Positions 30,201 to 37,417 of a stretch of 64,000 nt of DNA are shown here, one piece after another; positions within the stretch are counted from its first letter, which is position 1, and the number at the start of each line of letters is the position of its first letter. The position numbers and the translations under genes are program-made. The notes beneath the pieces are model-generated. The model saw nothing but the letters and a program-made list of their open reading frames with translations. It had not been told where the DNA came from and searched no databases. Origin of the DNA: Platycnemis pennipes. Its lineage: Eukaryota; Arthropoda; Insecta; Odonata; Platycnemididae. Location of the stretch: contig OW121848.1 of NCBI GenBank assembly GCA_933228895.1, forward strand, positions 157,744,688 to 157,808,687. Direction: 5' to 3'.

Positions 30201-32212
30201 TAATACCATATTTACTCGTGTAAGCTGCGCACCTTTTTTCCCAAAACGCCGATGAAAAAATGGGGGTGCGCGGCTTACACGAATCCTCCAGATTTTTGTG
30301 TATGCCGAGCACCATTTTTCCTCAATGTCATGTTGTTTTTTCTCCTTAGTTTCACATATTGTGAACATAACGACGTTAATTGGTAAGTATGGTCCAGTAG
30401 TAAATCGTAGATTGTAAAGAATTATGAAATTTCGAAGTAATCAGTAATAAAAATCTGCATTTAACCAAGTCTGAGCGTACAACGGTACTTGAAGAAACGC
30501 TAGATCAGAAACACCACTTGATAAAGCAATAGATTCATCATGTATAGATCGTACGTAGGACAACACATTGTAGCACTGATATGTATTTAAATCTACATTG
30601 TATTATGTAAGCTGCTGCAAGGGGGGTGGCATCTTTAAGTCTTTTTAAAATAGTAAGCGGAGTTTGTTTCAGTATCACGTACCTATAGCAACATTTTTGC
30701 ACAATAGATAGCTCCTTTTGTGTACACATTAAAGCTACATTGCAAAGGCACAACAAAAAATTGGTTGCACAGTGGCAAGGGTCGTATGCTCAGAGATTAC
30801 ACCTTCTTACTATCCGTGTGTGAGAGTAGTAAATGAGTTCGAATTGATCATTTAGCATTTTAAAATAATTTGCAATTATCACCCTAAAAATTAATTATGA
30901 TGGTAAATTGTGATCGTTTCCTGTGAGTACAAAACTGCATTTTATAAGCGATGCTGAAAGAATAGGATATATTGTGTATCTGAATCTAGCAGTGACGAAA
31001 ACTAAAAATGAGACCTGTTATGATATGAATAGTTATTAGTGATGTATGATTCTATTTCCGCGAAGGTTTTTTTCTTTAGTTTTATAAGAATTATAATTGT
31101 TATTACATTGAGCTTAGTTTTCTCATTGTGTTCCCAAGACTTTCTGGTGTTGTTAAATATTCCCAGTCCACAGCTACTGCGCAGAGAACAGATGAGACCA
31201 CTGCTATTAGGTACGGATGGCATTCTGCTTTTATTTGATGATATGCCAACCGGTTTCCATACTAATAGAGTAATCATGGGTCGAAATTGTAGATATTTCT
31301 GCAATTATTTCATTCCGATGTTATTTTGAACAGATGTCATTTTTATAACTTGGTGATGTGATCGTATGTAACTGTGATTACCGTGAGATGCTATGAGAAA
31401 AAGATGCATAGTAAAATGGATGGCCGTGCATGGATGCATGATGAGATGACTATCGTGATGATATTAACACATATCTTAATCAACTAATGAGAGATGTGCT
31501 CGTAATTTAGGCACAGCATTTCTATCAAAGAATGTGCATTCATGTTATGACAAAATGTTGCCGACTCAAGGGCAAAAAAAAATTTTTTTTGATAGAAATA
31601 ATTTTTTCCTCATGCACCTGCCCGAAAATGGGGGTGCACAGGATACACAAGGGCATGGCTTACACGAGTATTTATGGTATTATTGTTACAGACTTGAGAT
31701 GATTAAACTGCACTCAATGGTAAATTATTATTGCAATTTTCGTCTTTTCTCTTGCTGTTTAATCATGAAGACTCCTGCAGTTGGGCGACTTGAAAAGTTG
31801 TGTGTTTTATGGAAAATCAACTGGTGGATTCAAGCTGGAAAATACGTTACAATGGCTGAAACACAAAATGGTGGAAGTGGTGACAAAAACAGCCTAAAGT
31901 TGGTTAATATTTAAAAAAAATTTTGTACTTGATCATCCTTGCCTTGGCATATTTCCAGATGTCCGGGGACTGAAGAGCAGAAGGCAGGTGGAATCACTTA
32001 GGGAGAAGGTTTATTCAGCGCTCGAAGAATATGCACGGAGCACGCACCCAGATGAGCCAGGGCGCTTCGCCAAGCTACTCTTGCGCCTGCCCTCTCTTCG
32101 CTCCATTGGACTCAAGTGTTTGGAGCACCTCTTCTTCTTTCGGCTCATTGGTGATGTTCCCATAGACACTTTTCTCGTTGAAATGCTTGAGTCGTCTCCA
32201 CCAGATCCTTAA
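194..32212 (+). CDS. RXR: RXR / ultraspiracle nuclear receptor, complete 8-exon gene
   Basis: Joining 194-266, 4691-4808, 5943-6080, 8505-8670, 14140-14322, 14525-14651, 15234-15458 and 31959-32212 gives 1284 bases: 427 codons plus TAA, with all junctions GT-AG and in phase. Order of parts: A/B region (about residues 1-93), two C4 zinc fingers (about 94-160), T-box and glycine-rich hinge (about 160-205), ligand-binding domain (about 205-427) ending in an AF-2 helix. The P-box CEGCKG and the T-box [13 protein letters not shown] identify RXR rather than another receptor. RXR/USP pairs with the ecdysone receptor and other class II receptors to bind direct or inverted AGGTCA repeats in the nucleus. 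The ligand-binding domain keeps LLLRAGWNELL, whose Arg corresponds to the residue that contacts 9-cis retinoic acid in vertebrate RXR. Such RXR-like domains are known from locusts and cockroaches and are lost in flies and moths. The intact frame argues for a functional gene. Confidence 0.97.
1660..2235 (-). pseudogene. Gypsy-type LTR retrotransposon gag remnant
   Basis: On the minus strand, 2233-1814 and then 1886-1659 in another frame read as one protein broken by a frameshift near 1860. The protein starts [12 protein letters not shown] and includes [13 protein letters not shown], an [11 protein letters not shown] segment, [10 protein letters not shown] and the downstream [11 protein letters not shown] and [10 protein letters not shown]. 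These match the Gag region of Gypsy/Ty3 elements of the K02A2.6-like type. No zinc knuckle, protease or reverse transcriptase follows and no LTR was found, so this is a gag-only fragment inside RXR intron 1. Confidence 0.75.
3071..3300 (+). repeat. 5S rRNA-derived SINE (SINE3-like) or 5S pseudogene
   Basis: Bases about 3090-3190 read like a mutated 5S rRNA gene: CATGTTGAAACAC near the start, then GCTGAAATTAAGCAACGTTG (box A region) and GGAGGGGTGACC (box C region) at the right spacing. The sequence continues beyond the normal 120-base 5S end with a non-5S body to about 3300. This fits a 5S-headed SINE better than a displaced 5S gene. It lies in RXR intron 1 in the same orientation. Mutations and missing 5S ends make a functional rRNA unlikely. 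Confidence 0.7.
4691..4808 (+). CDS. RXR: RXR exon 2: proline/glycine/serine-rich A/B domain
   Basis: The exon follows a weak acceptor (TTAAAG) and ends before GTGAGT. It encodes a Ser/Gly/Pro-rich stretch including [10 protein letters not shown], typical of the poorly conserved A/B activation region of insect RXR. K-P-E-P resembles a sumoylation-type site, but this is only suggestive. Phase fits both neighbours: two bases complete a Gly codon on the left, and the last two bases join exon 3 to give Thr. The exon is 4.4 kb from exon 1, so A/B isoforms from other first exons are possible but not visible. Confidence 0.9.
4809..5942 (+). other. RXR intron 2
   Basis: A 1.1-kb AT-rich intron. Its second half (5340-5880) is a decayed LINE reverse-transcriptase fragment. 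Nothing else is recognised. Confidence 0.6.
5340..5880 (+). pseudogene. Decayed LINE reverse-transcriptase fragment
   Basis: Translated with frameshifts and stops, this + strand stretch shows the order expected of an RTE-like reverse transcriptase: a [20 protein letters not shown] segment (finger region), then a Q-F-R-F-K-K segment, then [13 protein letters not shown], matching motif A (the AF(V/D)LEKAFDxVDW pattern). It carries many stops and no intact frame. It resembles the RTE-like LINE at 9252-13012 but in the opposite orientation. Confidence 0.5.
5943..6080 (+). CDS. RXR: RXR exon 3: first zinc finger of the DNA-binding domain
   Basis: The exon begins after TCTTTCCAG and ends before GTGAGT. 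It encodes the end of the A/B domain (a [13 protein letters not shown] linker) and then [19 protein letters not shown]. This is the first Cys pair of zinc finger I and the [16 protein letters not shown] run, split at the Ser codon by the intron. This intron position inside the first zinc finger is common in nuclear receptor genes. All expected residues are present. Confidence 0.97.
6081..8504 (+). other. RXR intron 3
   Basis: A 2.4-kb intron. The 6900-7700 part is less AT-rich and has short open frames on both strands (for example 7269-7577 minus), none recognised. Two imperfect copies of an AAGATGCA(T/C)CC motif near 6560 and 6695 hint at a small repeat, but no clear terminal repeats are seen. 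Confidence 0.4.
8505..8670 (+). CDS. RXR: RXR exon 4: P-box, second zinc finger and T-box start
   Basis: The exon begins after CATGTGCAG and ends before GTGAGC. It encodes [20 protein letters not shown] (P-box helix and D-loop), then the second C4 finger (CREERNC through [10 protein letters not shown]) and GMKREAVQ, the start of the RXR T-box that continues in the next exon. All finger cysteines are present. The P-box is the class that recognises AGGTCA half sites. A LINE and a mariner remnant fill the 5.5-kb intron that follows. Confidence 0.98.
8671..9251 (+). other. RXR intron 4, proximal part
   Basis: Unique-looking AT-rich intron sequence between exon 4 and the LINE. The frames present are not recognised. 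Confidence 0.4.
9252..10198 (-). pseudogene. LINE reverse transcriptase C-terminal half and 3' end
   Basis: Conceptual minus-strand reading with stops gives [15 protein letters not shown] (motif B region), a FADD box near 10030 (the YADD catalytic motif in F-form, preceded by a stop), [12 protein letters not shown], and late segments such as TGQPNQ and RMSCIK. It ends in the TGA-repeat tail. Confidence 0.75.
10199..10475. repeat. Repeat segment interrupting the LINE, shared with 22785-22870
   Basis: The LINE segment around CACAGCTGGGTCCAGATT appears twice, at about 10140-10198 and about 10475-10531, with this stretch between. Part of it (10265-10345, from CTACAGACTAC through ATCCCTTTGCTAT) recurs at 22785-22870 in RXR intron 7. 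It is therefore repetitive. Whether it is a SINE-like insert or a scar of recombination between two LINE copies is not clear, because the flanking duplication is diverged. Confidence 0.5.
10577..11440 (-). pseudogene. LINE reverse transcriptase, finger and motif A region
   Basis: A 287-residue open stretch. [17 protein letters not shown] and [18 protein letters not shown] are finger motifs. [18 protein letters not shown] is the conserved Q-(F)-G-F-R block. [19 protein letters not shown] is palm motif A, but with VVLEKAFD in place of the usual (V/L)DLEKAFD, so the first catalytic Asp looks lost. The frame stops soon after motif A, where the element is disrupted. The C-terminal continuation is at 9252-10198. 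Confidence 0.85.
11592..11855 (-). pseudogene. LINE endonuclease domain, C-terminal part in shifted frame
   Basis: This frame carries [20 protein letters not shown] and IDSDHNLV, the C-terminal endonuclease motif with the catalytic Asp-His, directly downstream of the previous fragment and in a different frame. A frameshift or stop near 11860 separates the two. Confidence 0.8.
11868..12422 (-). pseudogene. LINE apurinic-like endonuclease domain (N-terminal part)
   Basis: A 184-residue frame with the landmarks of an APE-type LINE endonuclease: [11 protein letters not shown] (metal-binding Glu), [24 protein letters not shown] and [14 protein letters not shown] (the G-D-x-N active-site loop). 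The rest of the domain lies in another frame at 11592-11855, where [15 protein letters not shown] gives the catalytic S-D-H. Splitting over two frames shows the gene is broken. The family resembles the CFDP2-like ORF of RTE elements. Confidence 0.85.
13325..13886 (+). mobile_element. Deleted mariner element with TA target duplication
   Basis: Inverted ends match: ACGAGGGGGATTCAAATG on the left, and on the right CATTTGAATCACCCTCGT read in reverse complement. Each is flanked by TA. The 562-bp element contains only the N-terminal part of a mariner transposase, so it is an internal-deletion derivative moved in trans if at all. It lies in RXR intron 4. Confidence 0.85.
13514..13783 (+). pseudogene. 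Mariner transposase N-terminal (helix-turn-helix) fragment
   Basis: An 89-residue frame containing [54 protein letters not shown] and [11 protein letters not shown]. This is the paired HTH DNA-binding region of mariner transposases, including the linker to the second HTH. The catalytic DD34D domain is absent because the element is deleted. The 5' leader before it (about 13380-13510) is non-coding. Confidence 0.85.
14140..14322 (+). CDS. RXR: RXR exon 5: hinge and helix 1 of the ligand-binding domain
   Basis: The exon is 61 codons, phase 0 at both ends, bounded by TTGTCCAG and GTGAGT. It starts with EERQRTKEK (end of the T-box), passes through a glycine-rich hinge ([11 protein letters not shown]) and ends with [17 protein letters not shown], helix 1 of the RXR ligand-binding domain. 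Hinge glycine runs vary among species. The helix-1 motif is diagnostic for RXR. Confidence 0.97.
14525..14651 (+). CDS. RXR: RXR exon 6: H1-H3 loop, helix 3 and helix 4/5
   Basis: The exon begins after TATACAG and ends before GTAAGT. It encodes a short loop ([14 protein letters not shown]), then [14 protein letters not shown] (helix 3) and [12 protein letters not shown] (helices 4-5, with the ligand-contacting Arg). A second in-phase AG at 14565-14566, right before the LFQ codons, could serve as an alternative acceptor. Its use would remove the 14-residue loop. Short and long RXR forms that differ in this H1-H3 region are known from cockroach and locust. Confidence 0.97.
15234..15458 (+). CDS. 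RXR: RXR exon 7: helices 5-9 of the ligand-binding domain
   Basis: The exon begins after CATCCAG and ends before GTAACA. It encodes [20 protein letters not shown], the [14 protein letters not shown] beta-turn and helix 6-7 segment, and [17 protein letters not shown] of helices 8-9. This matches the RXR core almost residue for residue, including the E-L-G-C-L-R-A helix-9 motif near the dimer surface. It is followed by a 16.5-kb intron, the largest in the gene. Confidence 0.97.
15459..16796 (+). other. RXR intron 7, proximal part
   Basis: AT-rich intron sequence. Apart from the MITE-like repeat at 15999-16250, no element is recognised. Confidence 0.4.
15999..16250. repeat. MITE-like repeat, copy A (pair with 55669-56111)
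   Basis: CAGTAAAACCCCTTATTCAC follows a TA. The next 250 bases match 55669-55925 in Rgl intron 6 along their length, including the AGAAACACTGAT and CAGCCATTGGA blocks. The right end is not clear here, so this copy may be truncated. No coding capacity. Confidence 0.6.
16870..16999 (-). pseudogene. pogo/Tigger transposase C-terminal remnant (copy 1)
   Basis: The minus strand reads [20 protein letters not shown] and [17 protein letters not shown], resembling the end of Tigger/pogo DDE transposases (the K-x-x-T-I-x-x-C-(F/W)-x-x-A-G-F pattern). The catalytic part is not found as a frame. The same segment is present in copy 2. Confidence 0.6.
18497..18760 (-). other. Unidentified ORF in a GC-rich segment inside the piggyBac element
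   Basis: An 87-residue minus-strand frame in a GC-rich island (18290-18990) that contrasts with the AT-rich element around it. It reads like protein: [38 protein letters not shown] and [17 protein letters not shown] do not recognise a family. It may be captured sequence, another mobile element's gene or a chance frame. Overlapping frames on the same strand (18272-18484, 18780-18974) are less convincing. Confidence 0.25.
19392..19545 (-). pseudogene. piggyBac transposase C-terminal cysteine-rich domain
   Basis: The minus strand reads [20 protein letters not shown] followed by [25 protein letters not shown] and stop. This is the Cys-rich domain that ends piggyBac transposases (C-x2-C then Y-C-x-x-C, G-L-C, F-H). 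Just upstream, a segment resembling HFPKFLPP lies in another frame, so a frameshift precedes the domain. The DDE catalytic core expected upstream is missing. Confidence 0.85.
19631..19797 (-). CDS. Third exon of a spliced gene inside the piggyBac element
   Basis: On the minus strand, TTTATTTTTCAG precedes GGTGGCTTCC. The frame runs [20 protein letters not shown] through an acidic stretch ([11 protein letters not shown]) to a TAA at 19631-19633. Phase fits the second exon (20767-20859) with one base carried over. The acidic tail resembles the N-terminal region of piggyBac transposases, so these exons may be the transposase N-terminus, cut off from the C-terminal domain by an internal deletion. 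Confidence 0.4.
20767..20859 (-). CDS. Second exon of a spliced gene inside the piggyBac element
   Basis: Minus strand: acceptor TTAATTTAG, donor CCTG/GTAAGT. It encodes [15 protein letters not shown] and [13 protein letters not shown], a basic, Ser/Pro-rich segment. Both splice junctions keep the frame with the exons on either side. No family assigned. Confidence 0.4.
20985..21018 (-). CDS. First exon (start codon) of a spliced gene inside the piggyBac element
   Basis: Minus-strand ATG at 21018 encodes [11 protein letters not shown], then a GTAAGT donor at 20984. The leftover C joins AA of the next exon to give Gln. With 20767-20859 and 19631-19797 the model is 294 bases, 97 codons plus stop. 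The model rests only on splice consensus and phase. Confidence 0.35.
22441..22453 (+). promoter_or_regulatory. Perfect DR1 nuclear-receptor element
   Basis: AGGTCAAAGGTCA is a perfect direct repeat of AGGTCA with one spacer base, the classical binding site for RXR homodimers and RXR-containing heterodimers. It lies in an intron of the RXR gene itself. Occupancy is unknown. Confidence 0.5.
22562..22574 (+). promoter_or_regulatory. DR1-like element (one mismatch class)
   Basis: GGATCAAAGGTCA, 121 bases after the perfect DR1 and in the same repeat-like context (AAGGTTACGCAGG before it, ACGAGGTCTAGGCAAG after it). Confidence 0.4.
23596..23608 (-). promoter_or_regulatory. DR1-like element on the minus strand
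   Basis: TGATCTTTGACCC, the reverse complement of GGGTCAAAGATCA. It sits in an inverted, diverged copy of the same repeat unit as the sites at 22441 and 22562. Confidence 0.35.
23708..23720 (-). promoter_or_regulatory. DR1-like element on the minus strand
   Basis: TGACCTTTGACCC, the reverse complement of GGGTCAAAGGTCA, one base from the perfect DR1. The flank CTAGACCTTG mirrors CAAGGTATGG or GAGGTCTAGG at the + strand sites, so four sites belong to one repeat family arranged in opposite orientations. Confidence 0.4.
24605..24870. repeat. Inverted repeat with hammerhead-like motifs (Penelope-type terminal sequence?)
   Basis: About 90 bases at 24610-24700 are repeated in inverted, diverged form at 24763-24870 around a 60-base AT-rich spacer. 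Each arm contains CTTCGGACCTGAAGATG and GAAACTGTCGT when read outward. These fit a hammerhead core, CUGAAGA ... GAAAC ... GUC, with a closing GGAC/GUCC stem in the right arm. Penelope-like elements carry hammerheads in their terminal repeats, so this may be a pair of such ends. No Penelope coding sequence lies between. Confidence 0.5.
25346..27057. mobile_element. hAT-like non-autonomous DNA element, 1.7 kb
   Basis: The ends are inverted: TAGACTTGGACCGATACC on the left and TAGACTCGTACCAGTACC on the right in reverse complement. Flanks CATATGAT and AATATTAT agree at 6 of 8 bases, a possible worn 8-bp duplication. The interior has no long frame. A 114-codon frame at 25978-26322 is not recognised. 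ATGTTCAGCA-type words recur at 26510-26760. Confidence 0.55.
27170..27330 (-). pseudogene. pogo/Tigger transposase C-terminal remnant (copy 2)
   Basis: The minus strand reads [20 protein letters not shown] and [17 protein letters not shown], nearly the same as copy 1. The frame upstream is not transposase-like, so only the tail survives. Confidence 0.6.
28723..29760. mobile_element. Non-autonomous hAT element with 8-bp target duplication
   Basis: CCTATCTG flanks both sides (28715-28722 and 29761-29768). Comparison with pogo copy 1 shows the uninterrupted site. The ends are inverted: TAGAGGTCCGTGAAA and, in reverse complement, TAGAGATCCGTGAAA. An 8-bp duplication is the mark of hAT transposition. 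The 1038-bp body has no transposase. It holds a 124-bp tandem duplication (29475-29722) and many CGCGAAAT-type words near the right end. Confidence 0.9.
29475..29722 (+). repeat. Two tandem copies of a ~124-bp unit inside the hAT element
   Basis: TAAACAATGAAGGCTTAGAC starts each copy (about 29478 and 29604). Each runs through ACATGTGATTTTTTCGCTAA and AATCGCGAAAAAG. The copies differ at few positions, so the duplication is fairly recent relative to the element. Confidence 0.8.
30206..31677. mobile_element. 1.47-kb TA-flanked MITE-like element, copy A
   Basis: Ends are CCATATTTACTCGTGTAAGC (left) and, in reverse complement, CCATAAATACTCGTGTAAGC (right), each next to TA. Subterminal GGTGCGCGGCTTACACGAAT repeats the end in inverted form. 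The same element, in opposite orientation, is at 61271-62749. TA duplication and end structure suggest a Tc1/mariner-mobilised non-autonomous element. Frames inside (31039-31329, 31534-31914) are not recognised. Confidence 0.75.
31959..32212 (+). CDS. RXR: RXR exon 8: dimerisation helix 10/11, AF-2 helix and stop
   Basis: The exon begins after ATTTCCAG. It encodes [20 protein letters not shown] (helix 9 region), [20 protein letters not shown] (helix 10, the dimerisation surface) and [18 protein letters not shown], then the AF-2 core FLVEML and a short tail ending at TAA 32210-32212. Most RXRs I recall read FLMEML here. The Met-to-Val change is conservative and keeps the charged Glu. Length and stop position match other insect RXRs. 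Confidence 0.97.
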
Positions 32213-35200
32213 GAACTCACTAGTTGGAAGTCTGCTCCCCGCTTGGGGCTGCTATGGCAGTGATTCCCAATGGCAGTCGAGAGACACGTGCCCTTGTCCT
32301 GGCACCCTCCCCCTTGCGTGTTTGTGCTTGCATGTGTGTGAGTGTGTGTGTGGGAGTGGATTGCAGCTCAACAACCTTTCCGTCCCCTCCTGTCTGGACT
32401 TGGAGGATTTTGCTCCAAAGGGATCCTGTGCTCACTGTGTCCTGCAGTATTGACCATGGTTCTCGACATCTGCGAGCGTTAATTTTCCTTTCTTTTGGAT
32501 CTCTTTGGTAAGGGCAGTGATGTATGCCACTGGAAGGTGCCACAGTATTTGTAAGGCAGAGGGGGATAGGGATCAGAGTCTTTTTTGTGCTGCTTTATGT
32601 TCTGACTCTCTTGTCACCACTCTAATTGTTTTGGTTTTTATGTTGCTAGGGCCATGGAGGTGGCAACATTCAAGAGGTGGAACAAGATACGTACTGTTTT
32701 CTTTTTTCTGAGGTATTATCATTTTTAACTTCATTAAATCTGTATGTGATGGTGAAGTTATTCATATCCATTCCATGCTTTGATGGTAATCCCTGCGTGA
32801 ACTCCCCTCTCAAGATTTCAGGGAATATGCATCTTATTATGACACTTGAGCTCCTCATCTCAAGGGCCCAAAACTGCTCAAACCATTCTTATGGTTTTGC
32901 AACACTTCACATCAATCAAAATTTTTGTCATATATTGTTTTTGGAAGTCTGAAGCCTATGGCAAAGATGACAATGAAGAAATGAGGGAATAAAATTAGAA
33001 AGAAGAATACGTAGAAAACATACATATGTACAGGTAGTTGTGCATTCTTATTCTTAAGAGATGCACTTGCATGTATAATGTGTATTATTATACATGAGAG
33101 TATACTCCCTTTTACTCATGGACCCTAGTAAGGCCTAATGGTTAGGTGGAAGTTATGACTATGAAGGTGGCAGTCTTAAATTTTGAATTTGAATAAATTG
33201 GAAAGTATTTCAGAAACCCTTAGCACTCAGGAGAGTGTTCATTTTCTAAACGATTGCCTCATTTAGAAAATATTGGTCTTATTTTTCCTTGCATTTGCAT
33301 TTATACCCTCAATGTGTAATTTTCCAGTTGATTAATCATGTACATTAGCTCATCATAAATAATTAATGTGCTTCAAGATAATTTTATTACCTAGATAAAA
33401 TTATTGGCCAAGAAATAATTAAGTATTTTCAAATTCCAACTTCTGCCCAAATTTTGGTGTAAAATTGTCTAATATTTCATTCAATCTCAGTTTTACAGTG
33501 ATCTTTTATCTCCATTTCTTGTATTTATTTTGAAAACACCTTATGCCTGTTTTCTTGAAGCATTAACTTAGCACGAATCTTTACTTCCTTTTTTCTGCAC
33601 TCTCAGCATCTTCTACAAGGGATTGCCATTGTTGAGTTCCCAGCTTGAACTAAAGGCAAACTTTGTCCCATTGGCAAATGGAAATGTACAACACTGTTTC
33701 ACTGCTACTGTTTCTGCACGGTATACTAAATTTCATCCAAATTCAGTGTGGTCTGAGAAAGTCATATACTGTTGTCTCCTCATGTGTTATTTGCAAGTGG
33801 CAGTCTTGGCATTAAGGACCAGTGGAAATGAATTTGTTTCATTTTTGCATGGGTAAATCATAACATATGTGATAGTTTAAATCCTGTTGAGATAGTTTTA
33901 TATTGGTTTTCACATTCATTAATGGACAATATTGCTAGATTCATGTGGCTTCATTTTGATTGTTGTTTCTCTTATTGCTAGGGAGAAAGTTGTTATTGAT
34001 CTGGTAGTTAATTGATGTATTCTCCACTTAAAAGATTTTTATTTGTAATTTTCCTCTCATTTTTATCCAACTTGTTCTAAAGAAAATCCTATGTGATCTG
34101 GTTTAATAGTAAATTTTTAAAAGAGTAGATGGATAATTAGTTATATGCATCAGGTGAAGAGAATTTGTAATACATTTTGGAATGCTCATTGATAATTTAT
34201 GTAAAAGCACACCTGTACCTTAACCCATAATTCAAACATCGAATTTCAGGTGCTAAAAAATGTATTTAACATAAATGTGCAGATTTAAAGGATTTTTTCA
34301 TCTTCAAATTTATATTAGTACACAGTGTTCATTTGTCAGCCATATTGATCTTTATTGTTCACTGCCTGAGACCTTAGACCGATGGATTCCTTTCATCTCC
34401 GTAATACTTCTCCTAGCTGTATGTTTTCATGGTGCTAGTATGTTGTACACTCTTTGTTTGCTTGTTCAGAATGTTCCTCAATTTATATTTCTGCTTAGAT
34501 AGCAGTAGGAAATCCATCATCTGATAGGAATTGAAAAGTCATTACTATTAAGAAGTAGCTGTGGTGGACAAATTTTAAATCATCCCCTGTATTGTCCAAA
34601 ATGTAGGCCATAATTGTCTATCATCCCCACCCAATATTTCTCCTATTTAAACTTAAATCCCTCCTTTATGCCACATTTGCTTTGGGGCTTACACGGATTA
34701 GTTATCATGTTTCACCTTTATCATTAGTGATGTTTTTTGTACCTGCCTGTTGAATACCACAGGTTTTCCTACTATGCTATGTGGTAAAGCAGTGAATATA
34801 TATTGAGAGTAAATTCTTGACTGTTAAAGTTTTTAAAAGTTTATCTTCATAACTGTTTATTCAGACCTATAGATGTGTTGTGATAAATGGACCAGATGTT
34901 TGCGACAATGCCCTCTTATGAAGAACACCCGTGGCACATTGGATGGCTGTACTTAATGAGGGAAAAGTGAGATAGGCTTATTGAACTCCCTATCAAACTT
35001 GTCATTTATGTTCAGAAAGTTCCTTGTAAAACAATGAAAATATCTGGGTTTGGTTGTTTATGAGATCATGTGAATTTTTCAAAAGATTTTTTTATTACTT
35101 TTTCTCATTTATAAAGAATCATTGCTCCTCTCTGGTTGTGAAGAGTAGAGAGGTTTGAAGTTGTTTACATATACATAAAAGTTCATGTTTGATGCCAAGT

Positions 35201-35464
35201 TTTGTATTAATTGGAAAATGAAACAATTTCCATATTACTGTTACCAGTTGATGTGTAAAAAGAAAATTAGGTGATTACATCTTATCTCCCTTCTTTATAG
35301 AAGGGGGAGTCATTGCCTCTTACTATTCAAGTAAGAATTATGAGAGATTTGAAAATGTATAGTGTATATTGCTGTTTATTTTGTCCTTAATTCTCTCTGT
35401 GTCTTCCGTAAGAAATTTTATTGTAATGACTGAAGATTTCATTTGTCATAATGTTATAAATAAA
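32213..35464 (+). other. Probable long 3' UTR of RXR
   Basis: After the stop codon there is no further convincing exon. The sequence starts GC-moderate with a TG-rich run (32328-32350) and turns AT-rich without clear transposons to about 35.5 kb, unlike the transposon-dense DNA after it. Candidate AATAAA signals lie at 32988-32993 and 35459-35464. Which is used cannot be told here. Confidence 0.4.
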
Positions 35465-37417
35465 ACCTCTAATTACATAAATGATTAAAGCAATCATGCA
35501 TTTGCTTTTTATTGATTTATGAGCTATTATCAATATTATTCCACCACTTCTTATCTAAGTATTACATACTTTATAATCTGCCTCCTGAAGGTGATTTGGT
35601 ATGTAAGGGTCAAGCACATCTAGCAAAATCCTTGAAGCACAAGGAAAATGTGGAGAATTGGGTGTCCCTTTGCCTGCCATTTGTCTTTTGTGAAAGACCC
35701 AGAGACCTCTAAGGTTAGAAAATGTTATGTACCTTGTGTTTGGCCGGAGTTATTAAATGGAGTTCAACCTAATGTAAATGTGTGACTTCCCAGTCAGTAA
35801 TAAAAAAACTTATCTGCAGTATAGGGTCACATTTTACAATAAAAAACAAGTTCATTATAGGTTTTTAATATTTTCATATATTCTTTAATATAAATTATTT
35901 CAAATTTTAGTGAAGAATTATTGGACTGTGAAATTTTTTGTTTTCTCTGTTGCCTCTATCTCATTGTGTTTCTAAATAAATTGCCAAATGTATGACCATT
36001 ATTGAGGTAGATATGATCATTTTAATAGCTAGTTATTTAAATTATGAATTTTATTTCCCTCAAGTAATAGATAAGCTGGAGCACTGCTGGTATGTATCTG
36101 CAGGGGAAAATATTATTTTCATCAATGAGGTGTGAGAATACTACCCAAGAATATTTGAAAACTAGAAAGATATCGAGATTTATAATAATTATTCTGACAG
36201 ATGAAGTTGGAATACCTCAAATATAGTGCCATACACCATTGTGTACCCATACAGGTATATAATATATTTGGCATGTTGATAAATTACATCATATGCACCA
36301 TGAGGTGACAGCGAAGGTATGAGTCTGTTGATGGTTTAGAGGCATAATTTATGGTAGAAAGACAAAAGTTTCAACGAATGAAATTCCATTGAAACTATAG
36401 TATTTTCATCATAAGTAATATGCTGCCACTAGTCACCTCAAGTCATGGTTCAAAATCAAAGACAGTAAGCATCATCGACGGTTGATGATAGAGGTTTGTT
36501 ACATATTCATTATTATTTTATATCTATCATTAGTAAATCATCTCTTCTTCCAAAATGTACACTTGCAAATAGCTAATGAATTTTACATAAGAGTTACTGA
36601 GAAGTCTTACATATACTCTGGTATCCTTGAAACTAAACTACCATAAATAAAATTGCAATTCAAATTAATAGTAGATAAATCATAATAAAATAGAATATAA
36701 CAATAGATAACTAGGGATGCCTAAAATAAATCAATATTTACATCGGGGGAGTTCAGAACTATGAAAAATAAACAAGTAATAATCAGTAACGGGGGACGTG
36801 GAGAGAGAGTTAACAGTGAGTGGGGAGTCAGGGGAGACAAGTGGATGAGTTAAGATCAAAAGGCATGCGAAGAAAAAGAGAAGTACAAAAGTCGGGGAAT
36901 AAAGATGGCAGGAAGCGGAGACTAGGCGGTATCCAGGTGACGAAAGAGGAACCAGAAATTTATGGAGAGGCCAGGAAGGAATCGGGCAGGAGACCCAAGA
37001 CCATACGGCCTAGAAATCTGAAGATGTGGAAGGAGACAGACCGCGATCCCATACTTGCAGCCGTAGGGGAGAGGGCAGAAATCCCCAGTGACCGATAAGT
37101 GTAGCCGTTAAAGATAGTAAAAGAAAAAAATACAATAACCTCCAGAACTAAAATTGTTGCTGTCTGAAAAATAACATAAATGTATTAAGATTGGAGCATA
37201 AAGATTAACATTGTAAATTGGGCCCAATATATCCTTACAAAGCTCTAAATATTGGTGTTGCTTATACAAAAGTTAATTTCTCATTAGAAGAAAGTGTTAA
37301 ACTATTTAAATGATTGAACAAAGTGTTTTTATTTATGTGTTGTATAATAATAATCATTAATCCATTCAGTAAGGAGGTAAGCTCTTTGAGTTTGTGTAAT
37401 TGCGAAGGTTTATTGAA
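35465..37417. other. Intergenic spacer, nothing recognised
   Basis: AT-rich. A purine-rich block at 36790-37100 has an open frame (36820-37098: KESGRRPKTIRPRNLKMWKE among others) whose composition alone may explain it. No family recognised. Confidence 0.4.

Noticed and set aside
31534..31914. 126-codon frame crossing the right end of the 1.47-kb element
   Set aside because: It runs across the transposon boundary at 31677 into intron sequence and has no recognisable domain.
36820..37098. 92-codon open frame on the + strand
   Set aside because: Purine-rich composition explains the lack of stops. No splice context, no family, isolated in AT-rich spacer.
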